A DNA stretch of 64,000 nucleotides from Georgenia sp. M64 (GCF_038049925.1 NZ_CP145809.1:1116001-1180000), one strand, 5' to 3'. Positions 28,208-38,425 are shown, numbered from the stretch's first letter. Program-made: numbers and translations. The notes: a model not told the origin generated them from the letters alone.

Positions 28208-29515
28208 GTGGAGTTCGTCGTCGGGGTCCTCATCCTCTTCGTGGGGCTGCTCGCCTCCATCGCCCTGCACGAGGTGGGCCACCTCGTGCCCGCCAAGAGG
28301 TTCGGCGTCAAGGTCCCCCAGTACATGGTCGGCTTCGGCAAGACCCTGTGGTCGCGCACGGTGGGCGACACCGAGTACGGCGTCAAGGCCCTCCCGCTCG
28401 GCGGGTACGTCCGCATGGTCGGGATGTACCCGCCCACCCGGCGGGCCGAGCGACCCCGCCGGGACGGCCGGCCCACGCTCGTCCAGGAGGCGCGCGCCGC
28501 CGCCCTGGAGGAGATCGGGCCGGGGGAGGAGCCCCGCGCCTTCTACAACCTCACGGTCCCGCGCAAGCTCGTGGTCATGCTCGGCGGGCCCACGATGAAC
28601 CTGCTCATCTCCGCGGTCCTGCTCGGTGTCACGGTCGTGACCCTCGGGCTCGGCCAGTACACGACGACGCTCGGCACGGTCCAGCAGTGCCTGGTCGAGG
28701 ACCCCGCCCAGGAGGGCTGCACCCCGGCCGACCCGGCGGCGCCCGGCGCCGCGGCCGGCCTGCTGCCCGGCGACCAGGTCCTCACGTGGGACGGCGCCGA
28801 GGCGCGCACGTGGGAGGACGTGTCGGGCGCGATCGCCGACGGTGACACCGGGCCGGTCCAGGTCGAGGTCCTGCGCGACGGCGCCCCGCTCACCCTCACC
28901 GTGGTCCCCGAGCTCACCGAGCGCCCGGTCCTCGGCGACGACGGGGCACCCCTGACCGAGGACGGCGAGCCCGTCACCGAGATGCGTCCCTACGTGGGCA
29001 TCGGCCCCGACTTCGCGCTGGTCCGGCAGAGCCCGGCGGTCGTCCCGGGGCTCGTCTGGCAGACGTTCACGGGCACCGTCGAGGTGGTGCTCACGCTCCC
29101 GCAGCGGCTCGTCTCGGTCGCTGAGGCCGCGTTCGGCACCGCCGAGCGTGACCCGTCCGTGGTGGGCCTGGTCGGGGTGGGCCGCTTCGCGGGGGAGATC
29201 GCGTCGATCGACGGCGAGGGCTACGGCGTCGCGGAGCGCAGCGCCGACATGCTGTCGCTGCTGGTCTCGCTGAACATGGCCCTGTTCGTCTTCAACCTGC
29301 TGCCGCTGCTGCCACTCGACGGCGGCCACGTCGCCGGGGCCCTGTGGGAGGGGGCACGGCGCAAGCTGGCCCGCTGGCGCGAGCAGCCCGACCCCGGCCC
29401 CGTCGACACCGCGCGGCTGCTGCCGCTGACCTACGTCGTCGTCGCGGCCATGCTGGGGATGAGCGTCCTGCTCGCCTACGCCGACATCGTCCGGCCGGTC
29501 AGCCTCACCGGCTGA
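28208..29515 (+). CDS. Site-2 protease (M50 intramembrane metalloprotease, RseP/Rip1-like)
   Basis: A 435-residue membrane protease that cuts regulatory membrane proteins. The zinc motif HEVGH (H21, E22, H25) lies in the first membrane segment, a PDZ-like region follows (AAGLLPGDQVLTWDGAEAR), and the third ligand motif is LLPLDGGHVAG near the C-terminus. In mycobacteria the homologue (Rip1) sits between dxr and ispG and cleaves anti-sigma factors and FtsI. The order here is the same. GTG start at 28208 follows AGGAG. A three-copy repeat begins exactly at its stop codon. Confidence 0.94.
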   Translation: MEFVVGVLILFVGLLASIALHEVGHLVPAKRFGVKVPQYMVGFGKTLWSRTVGDTEYGVKALPLGGYVRMVGMYPPTRRAERPRRDGRPTLVQEARAAALEEIGPGEEPRAFYNLTVPRKLVVMLGGPTMNLLISAVLLGVTVVTLGLGQYTTTLGTVQQCLVEDPAQEGCTPADPAAPGAAAGLLPGDQVLTWDGAEARTWEDVSGAIADGDTGPVQVEVLRDGAPLTLTVVPELTERPVLGDDGAPLTEDGEPVTEMRPYVGIGPDFALVRQSPAVVPGLVWQTFTGTVEVVLTLPQRLVSVAEAAFGTAERDPSVVGLVGVGRFAGEIASIDGEGYGVAERSADMLSLLVSLNMALFVFNLLPLLPLDGGHVAGALWEGARRKLARWREQPDPGPVDTARLLPLTYVVVAAMLGMSVLLAYADIVRPVSLTG

Positions 29516-29618
29516 CCGCGTCGGTGCCCGGCCGGCCCCTCAGCCGGGTGACCGCGTCGGTGCCCAGCCGACCCCTCAGCCGGTGACCGCGTCGGTGCCC
29601 GGCTGGGCCCCGCGGCCG
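29513..29618. repeat. Three-copy direct repeat at the end of the site-2 protease gene
   Basis: Units of 35-36 bases start at 29513, 29549 and 29584, each beginning TGACCGCGTCGGTGCCC. The first unit includes the stop codon of the upstream gene. The third unit decays at its right end. Confidence 0.85.
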
Positions 29619-29644
29619 GACTCGTTGCCCTGCGTGCCGGGTGC

Positions 29645-29650
29645 GATACT
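29645..29650 (+). promoter_or_regulatory. Leaderless-type promoter -10 (GATACT) of ispG
   Basis: GATACT, with an upstream TG giving an extended -10 (TGCGATACT), ends six bases before the GTG start. The mRNA should begin at the start codon. No ribosome-binding site is seen. Confidence 0.6.
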
Positions 29651-29656
29651 GGACGG

Positions 29657-30823
<1,167 letters not shown>

Positions 30824-30828
30824 CCGCC

Positions 30829-31692
30829 GTGGCGCTGTGGCGCCGGTCGGCGCAGTCCGTCCGCCCGGTGGGGCCGGCCGACCGCGACGCGGCCCTGGAG
30901 CTGTGCCTGCGCGACCCCGTGGGGTCCGTGCTCGCGGCCGTCCAGGTCGAGCGGCTCGGGCAGCCTGGACCGTCGGGCACCCAGCTGCTCGGCGTCTTCG
31001 GTGAGGACGACCCCCGGCCCGCCGCCCTGTGCTGGGCGGGCGCGAACCTCGTGCCCGTCGCCCTGTACGACGAGCTCCTCGTCGAGCTCGCCGAGCACCT
31101 GCACCGGCGCAGCCGTCGCTGCTCGTCCATCGTGGGGCCGGCCGACATGGTCCTGCCGCTGTGGGACGAGCTGTCGACGAGCTGGTCCCTGCCCCGGGAG
31201 GTGCGGGCCGACCAGCCCTCCCTCGTCATCGACCACGAACCCGCGGTCGCCCCCGACCCGGCGGTGCGCCTCGCCCGACGGGACGAGACCATGCTCGTGC
31301 TGCCGGCCAGCGTCGCGATGTTCACCGAGGAGGTCGGCTACGACCCGACCGTCATGGGCGGCTCCTACGGCGCCCGGGTGGCCGAGCTCGTCGCGACCGG
31401 GCGCACCTACCTCCGGCTGGAGGACCTCGGGGACGGCCCCCAGGTGGTCTTCAAGGCCGACGTCGGGGCCCTCGCGATCGGGGTGGCGCAGGTCCAGGGC
31501 GTCTGGGTCCACCCCGAGCTGCGCGGCCGGGGGATGGCCGGCGCGGGGATGGCGGCGGTCGTCGCGGACGTGCGCGCACGGCTCGCCCCCACCGTCTCCC
31601 TCTACGTCAACGACTACAACGCCCCGGCGCTGGGCGCCTACCGCCGCGTCGGTTTCCGCCAGGTGGGCACCTACGCCACGGTGCTCTTCTAA
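30829..31692 (+). CDS. GNAT acetyltransferase with N-terminal DUF4081
   Basis: A 287-residue protein. The N-terminal half (AALELCLRDPVGSVLAAVQVE ... RRCSSIVGPADMVLPLW) matches the DUF4081 module; the C-terminal half is a GNAT domain with the acetyl-CoA loop HPELRGRGMAGAGMAAVV and SLYVNDYNAPALGAYRRVGF. The same pair ispG-GNAT is seen in mycobacteria (Rv2868c-Rv2867c). Substrate unknown. GTG at 30829 is five bases after the ispG stop. Its stop overlaps the convergent glycosylase stop by four bases. Confidence 0.88.
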   Translation: MALWRRSAQSVRPVGPADRDAALELCLRDPVGSVLAAVQVERLGQPGPSGTQLLGVFGEDDPRPAALCWAGANLVPVALYDELLVELAEHLHRRSRRCSSIVGPADMVLPLWDELSTSWSLPREVRADQPSLVIDHEPAVAPDPAVRLARRDETMLVLPASVAMFTEEVGYDPTVMGGSYGARVAELVATGRTYLRLEDLGDGPQVVFKADVGALAIGVAQVQGVWVHPELRGRGMAGAGMAAVVADVRARLAPTVSLYVNDYNAPALGAYRRVGFRQVGTYATVLF

Positions 31693-32555
31693 CGGAGGAG
31701 CTTCGACATCCGGCGGTCGGCCAGGATCTTCCCGCCGGTCTGGCACGTGGGGCAGTACTGCAGCGCCGAGTCGGCGAAGGAGACCTCCCGGACGGTGTCC
31801 CCGCACACCGGGCACGGCTGCCCCGCCCGGCCGTGGACCCGCATGCCGGAGCGCTTCGCGTCCTTGAGCTCGGCCGCCGGCCGGCCCGCCGCGGCCGCGA
31901 CCGCGCCGCCGAGCACCTCCTCCATGGCGGTGTGGATGCGGGCGACCGCCTCGTCGTCGAGCGAGCCGGTCAGGGCGAACGGGCTCGTCCGGGCGGCGTG
32001 GAGGATCTCGTCGGAGTAGGCGTTGCCGATGCCCGCGATGACCGACTGGTCCCGCAACGCCCCCTTGACCTGCTGGTTGCGCGACCGCAGCACCGCCCCC
32101 AGCCCGGCGGCGTCGAGGCCGAGCGGCTCGGGCCCCAGGGTCTTGACGGCGTGCACCTCCTCCGGCGCGGCCACCACGTGCACGGCGAGCCGCTTGCGCG
32201 TCCCGGCCTCGGTGAGGTCGAACCCTGAGCCGTCGTCCAGGCGCAGGCGCAGTGCGATGGGGGAGCGGCCGGGACGCAGGCGCGCGGCGGGCACCTGCTC
32301 GTACCACCGCAGCCAGCCCGCTCGGGCGAGGTGGACGAGGAGGTGGAGCTCGGTGTCGTCGTCGGCGACGGCGAGGTCGATCCACTTGCCGTGGCGCGAG
32401 GCTCCGCGCACGGTCGTCCCGGCGAGCTGGGCGGGGTCGGGGGCGAACGTCTTCAGGGCCGAGATCGCGCCGACCTCCACGGCGGCGACGACGTGGCCGG
32501 ACGTGCGCGCGTCCAGGAAGGTGACCAGCCCCTCGACCTCCGGCATCTCCGGCAT
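31689..32555 (-). CDS. Fpg/Nei family DNA glycosylase
   Basis: A 288-residue formamidopyrimidine-DNA glycosylase/endonuclease VIII-type enzyme that excises oxidised bases and nicks the strand. It starts PEMPEVEG after Met, giving the N-terminal proline nucleophile and following glutamate required for catalysis. The helix-two-turns-helix has [15 protein letters not shown] and the C-terminal zinc finger is CPVC-x16-CPTC. The ATG at 32555 is fixed by this chemistry; the frame is open 11 codons further. CACCAT lies six bases upstream as a possible leaderless -10. The exact subfamily (Fpg or Nei) cannot be set by eye. Confidence 0.92.
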   Translation of the reverse strand: MPEMPEVEGLVTFLDARTSGHVVAAVEVGAISALKTFAPDPAQLAGTTVRGASRHGKWIDLAVADDDTELHLLVHLARAGWLRWYEQVPAARLRPGRSPIALRLRLDDGSGFDLTEAGTRKRLAVHVVAAPEEVHAVKTLGPEPLGLDAAGLGAVLRSRNQQVKGALRDQSVIAGIGNAYSDEILHAARTSPFALTGSLDDEAVARIHTAMEEVLGGAVAAAAGRPAAELKDAKRSGMRVHGRAGQPCPVCGDTVREVSFADSALQYCPTCQTGGKILADRRMSKLLR

Positions 32556-32647
32556 GACCCCATGGTGCCGCAGGCGCACCGCGCGCACGAGCCGGTGCGC
32601 CGTCGCCGTCGCCGTCGTCGCCGTCCGGGACGGCGTGCGCGCGTCGG

Positions 32648-32653
32648 TAGGCT
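32648..32653 (+). promoter_or_regulatory. Leaderless-type promoter -10 (TAGGCT) of proS
   Basis: TAGGCT ends seven bases before the proS GTG at 32661, placing the transcription start on the start codon. No ribosome-binding site is present. Confidence 0.6.
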
Positions 32654-32660
32654 AGCCCGC

Positions 32661-34469
32661 GTGCTGATGAAGATGTCGTCCCTGTTCCTGCGGACCCTGC
32701 GCGAGGACCCGGCCGACGCCGAGGTCGCGAGCCACCGCCTCCTCGTGCGCGCCGGGTACATCCGGCGGGCCGCCCCGGGGATCTACTCGTGGCTGCCCCT
32801 CGGCCTGCGGGTCCTGGCCAAGGTCGAGCGGATCGTCCGCGAGGAGATGGACGCCGTCGGCGGCCAGGAGGTGCACTTCCCCGCGCTGCTGCCCAAGGAG
32901 CCCTACGAGGCCACCGGCCGCTGGGTCGAGTACGGCCCGAACATCTTCCGCCTCCAGGACCGCAAGGGCGCGGACTACCTCCTCGCCCCGACCCACGAGG
33001 AGATGTTCACGCTGCTGGTCAAGGACCTGTACTCCTCGTACAAGGACCTGCCGCTGACGCTGTACCAGATCCAGACGAAGTACCGCGACGAGGCCCGCCC
33101 GCGGGCCGGCCTCATCCGCGGCCGCGAGTTCATCATGAAGGACGCCTACTCCTTCGACGCCGACGACGCGGGCCTGGAGCGCTCCTACGAGCTCCAGCGC
33201 GGCGCCTACCGGCGCATCTTCGACCGGCTCGGGCTCGAGCACGTGATCGTGCGTGCCATGAGCGGGGCGATGGGGGGCTCGCGCAGCGAGGAGTTCCTCC
33301 ACCCCACGCCCATCGGCGAGGACACGTTCGTCCGCTCCCCGGGCGGCTACGCGGCGAACGTCGAGGCGGTCACCACCCCGGTGCCCGAACCGGTGGACGC
33401 CACCGGCCTGCCCCCGGCGGAGGTCCTCCCGACGCCCGACTCGACGACGATCGACACCCTCGTCGCGCGCGCCAACGAGCTGCACCCGCGGGCCGACCGT
33501 CCGTGGGGGCCGGCCGACACCCTCAAGAACGTCGTCGTCGCCCTCGTCCACCCCGACGGCGCCCGCGAGCTGGTCGCGATCGGCCTGCCCGGCGACCGGG
33601 AGGTCGACCTCAAGCGGCTCCAGGCCGCGGTCGACCCCGCCCAGGTGGAGCAGGCGACGGACGAGGACCTGCGCAGCCGGCCCGAGCTGGTCAAGGGCTA
33701 CATCGGCCCCGCGGTCCTCGGCCCCAACGGTGCTGCGCGCACCCACGACGACGCCGGCCGGGTCGCCGCCGGCGCGATGCGCTACCTCCTCGACCCGCGG
33801 GTGGTCCCCGGGACCTCCTGGGTCACCGGCGCCGACGCCGACGGGATGCACGTCTTCGGCCTCGTGGCCGGCCGCGACTTCACCGCCGACGGCACGATCG
33901 AGGCCGCCGAGGTCCGCGCCGGGGACCCGTCCCCGGACGGGTCCGGGCCGCTCGAGCTCGCCCGCGGGATCGAGATCGGCCACATCTTCGCGCTCGGGCG
34001 CAAGTACGCCGAGGCCCTGGACCTGAAGATCCTCGACGCCAACGGCAAGGCCGTCGTCGTGACGATGGGCTCCTACGGCATCGGGATCACCCGCGCCCTG
34101 GCCGCCCTCGCCGAGGCCAACAACGACGACAAGGGACTGGTGTGGCCGATGCAGGTCGCGCCCGCCCACGTCCACGTCCTGGCCACCGGCAAGGGCGAGG
34201 AGATCTTCGCCACCGCCGAGCGGATCGCCCGGGAGCTCGAGGCCGCCGGTGTCGAGGTCCTCTACGACGACCGCCCGAAGGTCTCCGCCGGGGTGAAGTT
34301 CGCCGACGCCGAGCTGCTAGGGGTGCCGCTGAGCGTCGTCGTCGGCCGGGGCCTGGCCGAGGGCGTGGTGGAGGTGCGGCGCCGGGCGAGCGGCGATCGC
34401 GAGGAGCTGGCACCGGAGTCGGTGGTCGCCCGCGTGCGTGAGCTGGTCGACGAGGCGCTCGAGGGCTGA
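32661..34469 (+). CDS. proS: Prolyl-tRNA synthetase (bacterial type)
   Basis: A 602-residue class II synthetase of the long bacterial form. Motifs: [21 protein letters not shown] start, motif 1 region [27 protein letters not shown], motif 2 [20 protein letters not shown] and motif 3 [16 protein letters not shown]. The inserted editing domain lies between (about residues 240-400, with [11 protein letters not shown]). The GTG at 32661 is set by the promoter position and family start. Independent of the neighbours; next gene converges. Confidence 0.96.
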   Translation: MLMKMSSLFLRTLREDPADAEVASHRLLVRAGYIRRAAPGIYSWLPLGLRVLAKVERIVREEMDAVGGQEVHFPALLPKEPYEATGRWVEYGPNIFRLQDRKGADYLLAPTHEEMFTLLVKDLYSSYKDLPLTLYQIQTKYRDEARPRAGLIRGREFIMKDAYSFDADDAGLERSYELQRGAYRRIFDRLGLEHVIVRAMSGAMGGSRSEEFLHPTPIGEDTFVRSPGGYAANVEAVTTPVPEPVDATGLPPAEVLPTPDSTTIDTLVARANELHPRADRPWGPADTLKNVVVALVHPDGARELVAIGLPGDREVDLKRLQAAVDPAQVEQATDEDLRSRPELVKGYIGPAVLGPNGAARTHDDAGRVAAGAMRYLLDPRVVPGTSWVTGADADGMHVFGLVAGRDFTADGTIEAAEVRAGDPSPDGSGPLELARGIEIGHIFALGRKYAEALDLKILDANGKAVVVTMGSYGIGITRALAALAEANNDDKGLVWPMQVAPAHVHVLATGKGEEIFATAERIARELEAAGVEVLYDDRPKVSAGVKFADAELLGVPLSVVVGRGLAEGVVEVRRRASGDREELAPESVVARVRELVDEALEG

Positions 34470-34656
34470 GGCGCGCTCGGCGCTGAGGCCGCTCGGGGGC
34501 GATGCCGCCCGGGGCTGCCTCGCCCGGCGCAGATCCGGGCGCGGTCCCCGCCGAGTTGGGGGTTGTTGCCGTTTGCAGGGCCTTCGCACGGCAACAACAG
34601 CCAACTCGACGAGAAGCGTTCGCCCACCGGCGGGCGGATGGCCCCCGTCAGGCGGA
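34470..34656. other. Intergenic region between proS and the DUF559 gene, copy B
   Basis: This 187-base gap between convergent genes holds imperfect GC-rich repeats of CGCTGAGGC type near 34470-34500 and the long hairpin at 34552-34608. No gene was seen. Confidence 0.6.
34552..34608. repeat. Long hairpin element, left of DUF559 copy B
   Basis: Two 21-base arms (34552-34572 starting CGAGTTGGGGGTTGTTGCCG, and 34588-34608 ending AACAGCCAACTCG) pair at 19 of 21 positions around a 15-base loop. The arms contain GTTGTTGCCG/CGGCAACAAC. It may act as terminator for proS or the DUF559 gene, but a related copy lies on the other side of that gene. Confidence 0.85.
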
Positions 34657-35529
34657 TCAACTGCCTGTGGATGCTTGGTGCAGAGCCCTTCGGATCATCT
34701 CCACGACCTGTGCCGGGTGGCGCATCTGTGCACGGTCGATCACGAGCACCGTCCACCCCGCCATCCGCAGTGCGTTGAGGCGCGCACGGTCGCGGGTGAT
34801 CCACGCGGGATCGTCGTGGTGAGCGCCGTCGTACTCCACCGCGAGCCGCGCCTCCGGCCAGGCGAGGTCCGGCCGTGCGACGAACATCCCCTCGTCGTTG
34901 TAGACGCTGAGCTGTGTCACGGGCGGGGGAAGGCCGGCGAGAGCGAGGGTCACGCGCAGCACCGACTCGCGCGGGGACTCGGCGCCGGCGTCAACGAGGT
35001 CCAAGGTGCTCGCGACACGGCGGCAGCCCCGGACCCCCGGGTGCCGGGCCCCGACACTCTCCACGTCGCGGCGGAGTAACCCTGTCGCACGTACGAGCGC
35101 ATCCAGCAGGGGCACTGCCACGAGAGCGGAGTACCAACGCGCCAGGTCGTAGGCCGTCCGCGCCGCTGTCGTCGTGAGACCGAGCGGGGTCACCGTCGTC
35201 TCGTCCGTGTCGAGCGTGTCGGTGCGGAGGAAGAGCTGCGGCCTGCGTGCGGTCGTGGGGCGTGGGACCAGGAGCTCCACCCTGTCGGACCCCATCGCCA
35301 GACGCGCACCGAGCGCCCATGCCGCGCTCCGGCCGGCCAGGACCGCATCAGCGGGAAGGACCAGGCGGGCTGCGGCGATCATGTCGCCGTGCGTGACGGG
35401 TCCAGCCTGGCTGTAGACACCACGCATGAGGCGCACGTAGGCGTCGCCGCGCAGCTGCCCCGCGGTGACGTGTCGCAGGGCCGTCGACCGTGTGAACGGC
35501 CCTGATGGCAGTCCAGTTGGGGCGGGCAC
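34657..35529 (-). CDS. DUF559 nuclease-like protein with N-terminal winged-helix-like region, copy B
   Basis: A 290-residue paralogue of the gene at 5984-6910. Near the start it has GPFTRSTALRHVTAGQLRG...YVRLMRGVYS, then the middle segment ADAVLAGRSAAWALGARL. The C-terminal PD-(D/E)xK-like core has D221 (ARPDLAW), E232 and D234 (LAVEYDGAHH), then DRARLNALRMAGWTVLVID, with the same spacings as copy A. The frame is open 50 codons further upstream, but those codons run towards the hairpin at 35634-35690; the GTG at 35529 is preferred because GACGAT lies six bases before it and family members start here. Function unknown. It is bracketed by two related hairpins. Confidence 0.78.
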   Translation of the reverse strand: MPAPTGLPSGPFTRSTALRHVTAGQLRGDAYVRLMRGVYSQAGPVTHGDMIAAARLVLPADAVLAGRSAAWALGARLAMGSDRVELLVPRPTTARRPQLFLRTDTLDTDETTVTPLGLTTTAARTAYDLARWYSALVAVPLLDALVRATGLLRRDVESVGARHPGVRGCRRVASTLDLVDAGAESPRESVLRVTLALAGLPPPVTQLSVYNDEGMFVARPDLAWPEARLAVEYDGAHHDDPAWITRDRARLNALRMAGWTVLVIDRAQMRHPAQVVEMIRRALHQASTGS

Positions 35530-35764
35530 CGAGGCATCGTCGCGTCCCGTGGGCGAACGCTCTGGCGAGCACGCGCCGGCCTGTGGATCTCGAACCCTGT
35601 GGAGAAGACTGGGGTGCCCCGAGCCGCTCACGCCGAGTGGGTGGTTGTTGCTGCCGAAAGCGACTCTGCGACGCCACAACCCACAACTCGACGAGCGCGG
35701 CGGGGCTGCGGTGCGGTGCGGTGCGGGGCGGTGCGGTGCGCCGCGCGGTGCGGGAGGGCCCCGG
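35530..35764. other. Intergenic region right of DUF559 copy B
   Basis: This 235-base gap holds the second hairpin (35634-35690) and a run of GTGCG pentamers (about 35710-35755). No gene was accepted; the DUF559 frame continues to 35679 but is probably not translated there. Confidence 0.55.
35634..35690. repeat. Hairpin element, right of DUF559 copy B
   Basis: Arms 35634-35651 (CGAGTGGGTGGTTGTTGC) and 35673-35690 (GCCACAACCCACAACTCG) pair at 14 of 18 positions. Like the left copy it spans 57 bases, begins CGAGT, contains GGTTGTTGC, ends CAACTCG and is followed by ACGAG, in the same orientation. It is clearly the same element type, more diverged. Confidence 0.8.
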
Positions 35765-36751
35765 TCAGTCCAGGCCCGGCAGCGCCTCGAGCGTCCCGCC
35801 CCAGGCGCGGACCTGCCCGGCAGCGAGCTCCGCGGCCGCCAGGAGCGACTCGCGCTGCTCCGGCCCGGTGAGGGTGATGCTGAACACCCAGTGCGTCAGG
35901 AGCCGGGACTCGGCGTCGACCGCGGCGGCCTGCTCGGCGCTGAGGTCGTCGGTCGCGTCCGGCAGGTCGTACACCCCGGGCCGGCGGTCCGGCGCGCCGT
36001 CGGCCAGGGCGGTGTCCACGAGGAGCTGCAGGTGGGCGGCGCGCCCAGCCGCAGCGTCCCGGGAGGTCCCGGTCGAGCGGGCCGCCACGGTCTCGAAGGC
36101 GTGCCTGGCCTGGTCCAGGACGAGCAGGGTCGGACCGTCGCTGCCACGGGCCAGCAGTGCGTCGGGGGAGAGCTCGGCCCCCGCGGCCGGGGCGAGGTCC
36201 TCACCCAGCGCGCCCGCGAGGTCCGCCGCGGCGTGGCTGCGGGAGATCGACACCGACGCGAGCACCGCGGCGACGGCGTCGTCGGGGGAGGCCAGTGACG
36301 CCGCGCGCGCATCGGCCGCGCCCGCGGTGAGCAGGTCGAGGACGTCCTGCGGAGCCGGGTCGGCCACCGGCGGGTCCGTGCGCACCGGGGCCGTGGTGAC
36401 GCCCTCGGGCGCGCCGCCCGGCCAGGCCTCCCACACCCCGCCCAGCGCGTCGGCGTGGGTCCGGGCCTGCTCGGCGACCCGCTCGAGGACCTCGGCGACC
36501 TCCCCCTCGGCGCCCGTGACCTCCGCCACGGTCCTCGCGATGGTGGCGGCGTCCACCGCGCCGTCCTGACGGACCTCCTCGACGGCGTCCGGGACGGGCG
36601 GGGTCGGTGGCGGCGACTCGAGCCGGACACCGCAACCGCCGAGCAGGGCCGCCCCAGCCACGAGAGCGAGCGTCCCGGCCACGACCCGGGGGCGCGGGCG
36701 ACGGCGCACGGGGGCACCGGTGGCCGTGCTGCGGGGCGGTGGGAGGGGCAT
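35765..36751 (-). CDS. DUF4439-like lipoprotein
   Basis: A 328-residue exported protein. An Arg/Pro-rich n-region and hydrophobic stretch end in the lipobox ALLGGC with lipidated C40. The mature part is almost entirely helical and Ala-rich, and its last 120 residues (ESRLLTHWVFSITLTGPEQRESLLAAAELAAGQVRAWGG) resemble the ferritin-like DUF4439 family. Homologous genes sit between proS and rimP in mycobacteria (Rv2844). Function unknown. ATG at 36751 chosen for the signal peptide; CAGGAT seven bases upstream suggests a leaderless mRNA. It is divergent from rimP across 115 bases. Confidence 0.75.
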   Translation of the reverse strand: MPLPPPRSTATGAPVRRRPRPRVVAGTLALVAGAALLGGCGVRLESPPPTPPVPDAVEEVRQDGAVDAATIARTVAEVTGAEGEVAEVLERVAEQARTHADALGGVWEAWPGGAPEGVTTAPVRTDPPVADPAPQDVLDLLTAGAADARAASLASPDDAVAAVLASVSISRSHAAADLAGALGEDLAPAAGAELSPDALLARGSDGPTLLVLDQARHAFETVAARSTGTSRDAAAGRAAHLQLLVDTALADGAPDRRPGVYDLPDATDDLSAEQAAAVDAESRLLTHWVFSITLTGPEQRESLLAAAELAAGQVRAWGGTLEALPGLD

Positions 36752-36804
36752 CGGGCCGATCCTGCCATGCCGACCCGCCCGTGCCCGGCCACGCCACGGG
36801 TGGG

Positions 36805-36810
36805 TAGGCT
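36805..36810 (+). promoter_or_regulatory. Candidate -10 element of the rimP-nusA-infB operon (TAGGCT)
   Basis: TAGGCT 56 bases before the rimP ATG; rimP itself has a ribosome-binding site (AAGGAG). The divergent lipoprotein -10 (CAGGAT, 36759-36764 on the minus strand) lies 40 bases away. Confidence 0.45.
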
Positions 36811-36866
36811 TGAGGACTGACCGCGGCGCCTCCGGGCGCCGCCCCGTGACGCAAGGAGACACCCCG

Positions 36867-37352
36867 ATGAGCCCCGCCCGACCCGCCGAACTGCTCGACC
36901 GGCTCCGCGGAGCGCTCGAGCCGGTGGTGGCCGCCGCGGGCCTGTACCTCGAGGACGCGACGGTCGCCGCCGCGGGCCGCCGCAAGGTCGTGCGCGTCGT
37001 CGTCGACCTCCCCGACGGCCCCGGGGGCGTGGGGTCCGACCAGCTCTCCGAGGCCTCCCGGGAGATCTCGCGCGTGCTCGACGACGTCGACCTGCTCGAG
37101 GGCGCCTACACCCTCGAGGTCACCACCCCCGGCACCGACCGCCCCCTGACGACGCCGCGCCACTACCGCCGCGCCGTCGGTCGCCTGCTCACCGTCGCCA
37201 CCCGCTCCGGCGGCACGGTCGCCGGGCGCGTCGCGGAGGCCGGCGACGACGCCGTCGTGCTCGACGTCGACGGCCGTCGCCAGGAGCTCGCCTACGCCGA
37301 CCTCGCCTCGGCGCGGGTCGAGGTCGAGCTCAACCGCACCGAGCAGGACTGA
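36867..37352 (+). CDS. rimP: Ribosome maturation factor RimP
   Basis: A 161-residue RimP, needed for 30S maturation. The N-terminal domain ends with VEGAYTLEV-like LLEGAYTLEVTTPGTDRPL, the family hallmark, followed by the SH3-like C-terminal barrel (HYRRAVGRLLTVATR). The ATG at 36867 follows GCAAGGAG. It heads the conserved rimP-nusA-ylxR-infB-rbfA-truB operon; nusA follows after nine bases. Confidence 0.95.
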   Translation: MSPARPAELLDRLRGALEPVVAAAGLYLEDATVAAAGRRKVVRVVVDLPDGPGGVGSDQLSEASREISRVLDDVDLLEGAYTLEVTTPGTDRPLTTPRHYRRAVGRLLTVATRSGGTVAGRVAEAGDDAVVLDVDGRRQELAYADLASARVEVELNRTEQD

Positions 37353-37361
37353 GGAGGACCG

Positions 37362-38393
37362 ATGGACATCGACATGACGGCGCTCCGCCTCATCGAGAGC
37401 GAGCGCGGCATCGGGCTGGACGTCCTCGTGGGCGCGATCGAGGAGGCGCTCCTCCTGGCGTACCACCGCACCCCCGGGGCGGTGGAGAAGGCCCGGGTCG
37501 AGCTGGACCGGCGAACCGGCCGGGTCACGGTCATGGCGACGGAGACCGACGAGGAGGGCAACGAGGTCGGCGAGTTCGACGACACGCCCTCCGGGTTCGG
37601 CCGCATCGCCACCGCGACGGCCCGTTCGGTCATCGTCCAGCGGCTGCGCGACGCCGAGGACGACCAGGTCATGGGCAACTACCGTGACAAGGCCGGGGAG
37701 ATCCTGTCCGGCGTCGTCCAGCAGGGCCGCGACCCCCGCACGGTGCTCGTGGACATCGGCGACATGGAGGCGGTCCTGCCCGCCCACGAGCAGGTGCCCA
37801 CCGAGACGTACACGCACGGCGACCGGATCCGCGCGTACGTCCTGGACGTCTCGCGCGGGTCGAAGGGACCCTCGGTCACCCTCTCGCGCACCCACCCCAA
37901 CCTCGTGCGCAAGCTCTTCGCGCTCGAGGTCCCCGAGGTGGCCGACGGCAGTGTCGAGATCGTCGCCCTCGCCCGCGAGGCGGGCCACCGGTCGAAGATG
38001 GCCGTGCGCTCGACCGTGCCAGGTCTCAACGCCAAGGGCGCCTGCATCGGCCCCATGGGCCAGCGTGTGCGCGCCGTCATGGCCGAGCTCGCCGGCGAGA
38101 AGATCGACATCATCGACTACTCCGACGACCCCGCCACGTTCGTCGCCAACGCCCTCTCGCCCTCCCGGGTCTCCAGCGTGGAGGTCGTCGACGCCGAGGC
38201 CCGGGCCGCCCGGGTCGTGGTGCCCGACTTCCAGCTCTCGCTCGCGATCGGCAAGGAGGGCCAGAACGCCCGGCTCGCCGCCCGTCTGACGGGGTGGCGC
38301 ATCGACATCCACTCCGACACCGAGGGCGCCGAGCCCGCCGCGGGGGCAGCGGCCGCGACAGCCGCCGAGCAGCCCGAGGGCTCGGCGGGGTAG
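37362..38393 (+). CDS. nusA: Transcription termination/antitermination factor NusA
   Basis: A 343-residue NusA, which binds RNA polymerase and nascent RNA. N-terminal polymerase-binding domain ([21 protein letters not shown]), S1 domain ([29 protein letters not shown]), then KH1 ([22 protein letters not shown]) and KH2 ([25 protein letters not shown]). The acidic repeats of E. coli NusA are missing, as usual in actinobacteria. GAGGAGGACC precedes the ATG. Confidence 0.96.
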   Translation: MDIDMTALRLIESERGIGLDVLVGAIEEALLLAYHRTPGAVEKARVELDRRTGRVTVMATETDEEGNEVGEFDDTPSGFGRIATATARSVIVQRLRDAEDDQVMGNYRDKAGEILSGVVQQGRDPRTVLVDIGDMEAVLPAHEQVPTETYTHGDRIRAYVLDVSRGSKGPSVTLSRTHPNLVRKLFALEVPEVADGSVEIVALAREAGHRSKMAVRSTVPGLNAKGACIGPMGQRVRAVMAELAGEKIDIIDYSDDPATFVANALSPSRVSSVEVVDAEARAARVVVPDFQLSLAIGKEGQNARLAARLTGWRIDIHSDTEGAEPAAGAAAATAAEQPEGSAG

Positions 38394-38425
38394 GATGCTC
38401 GTTGGGCACGCGCCCGGAATCCCAC

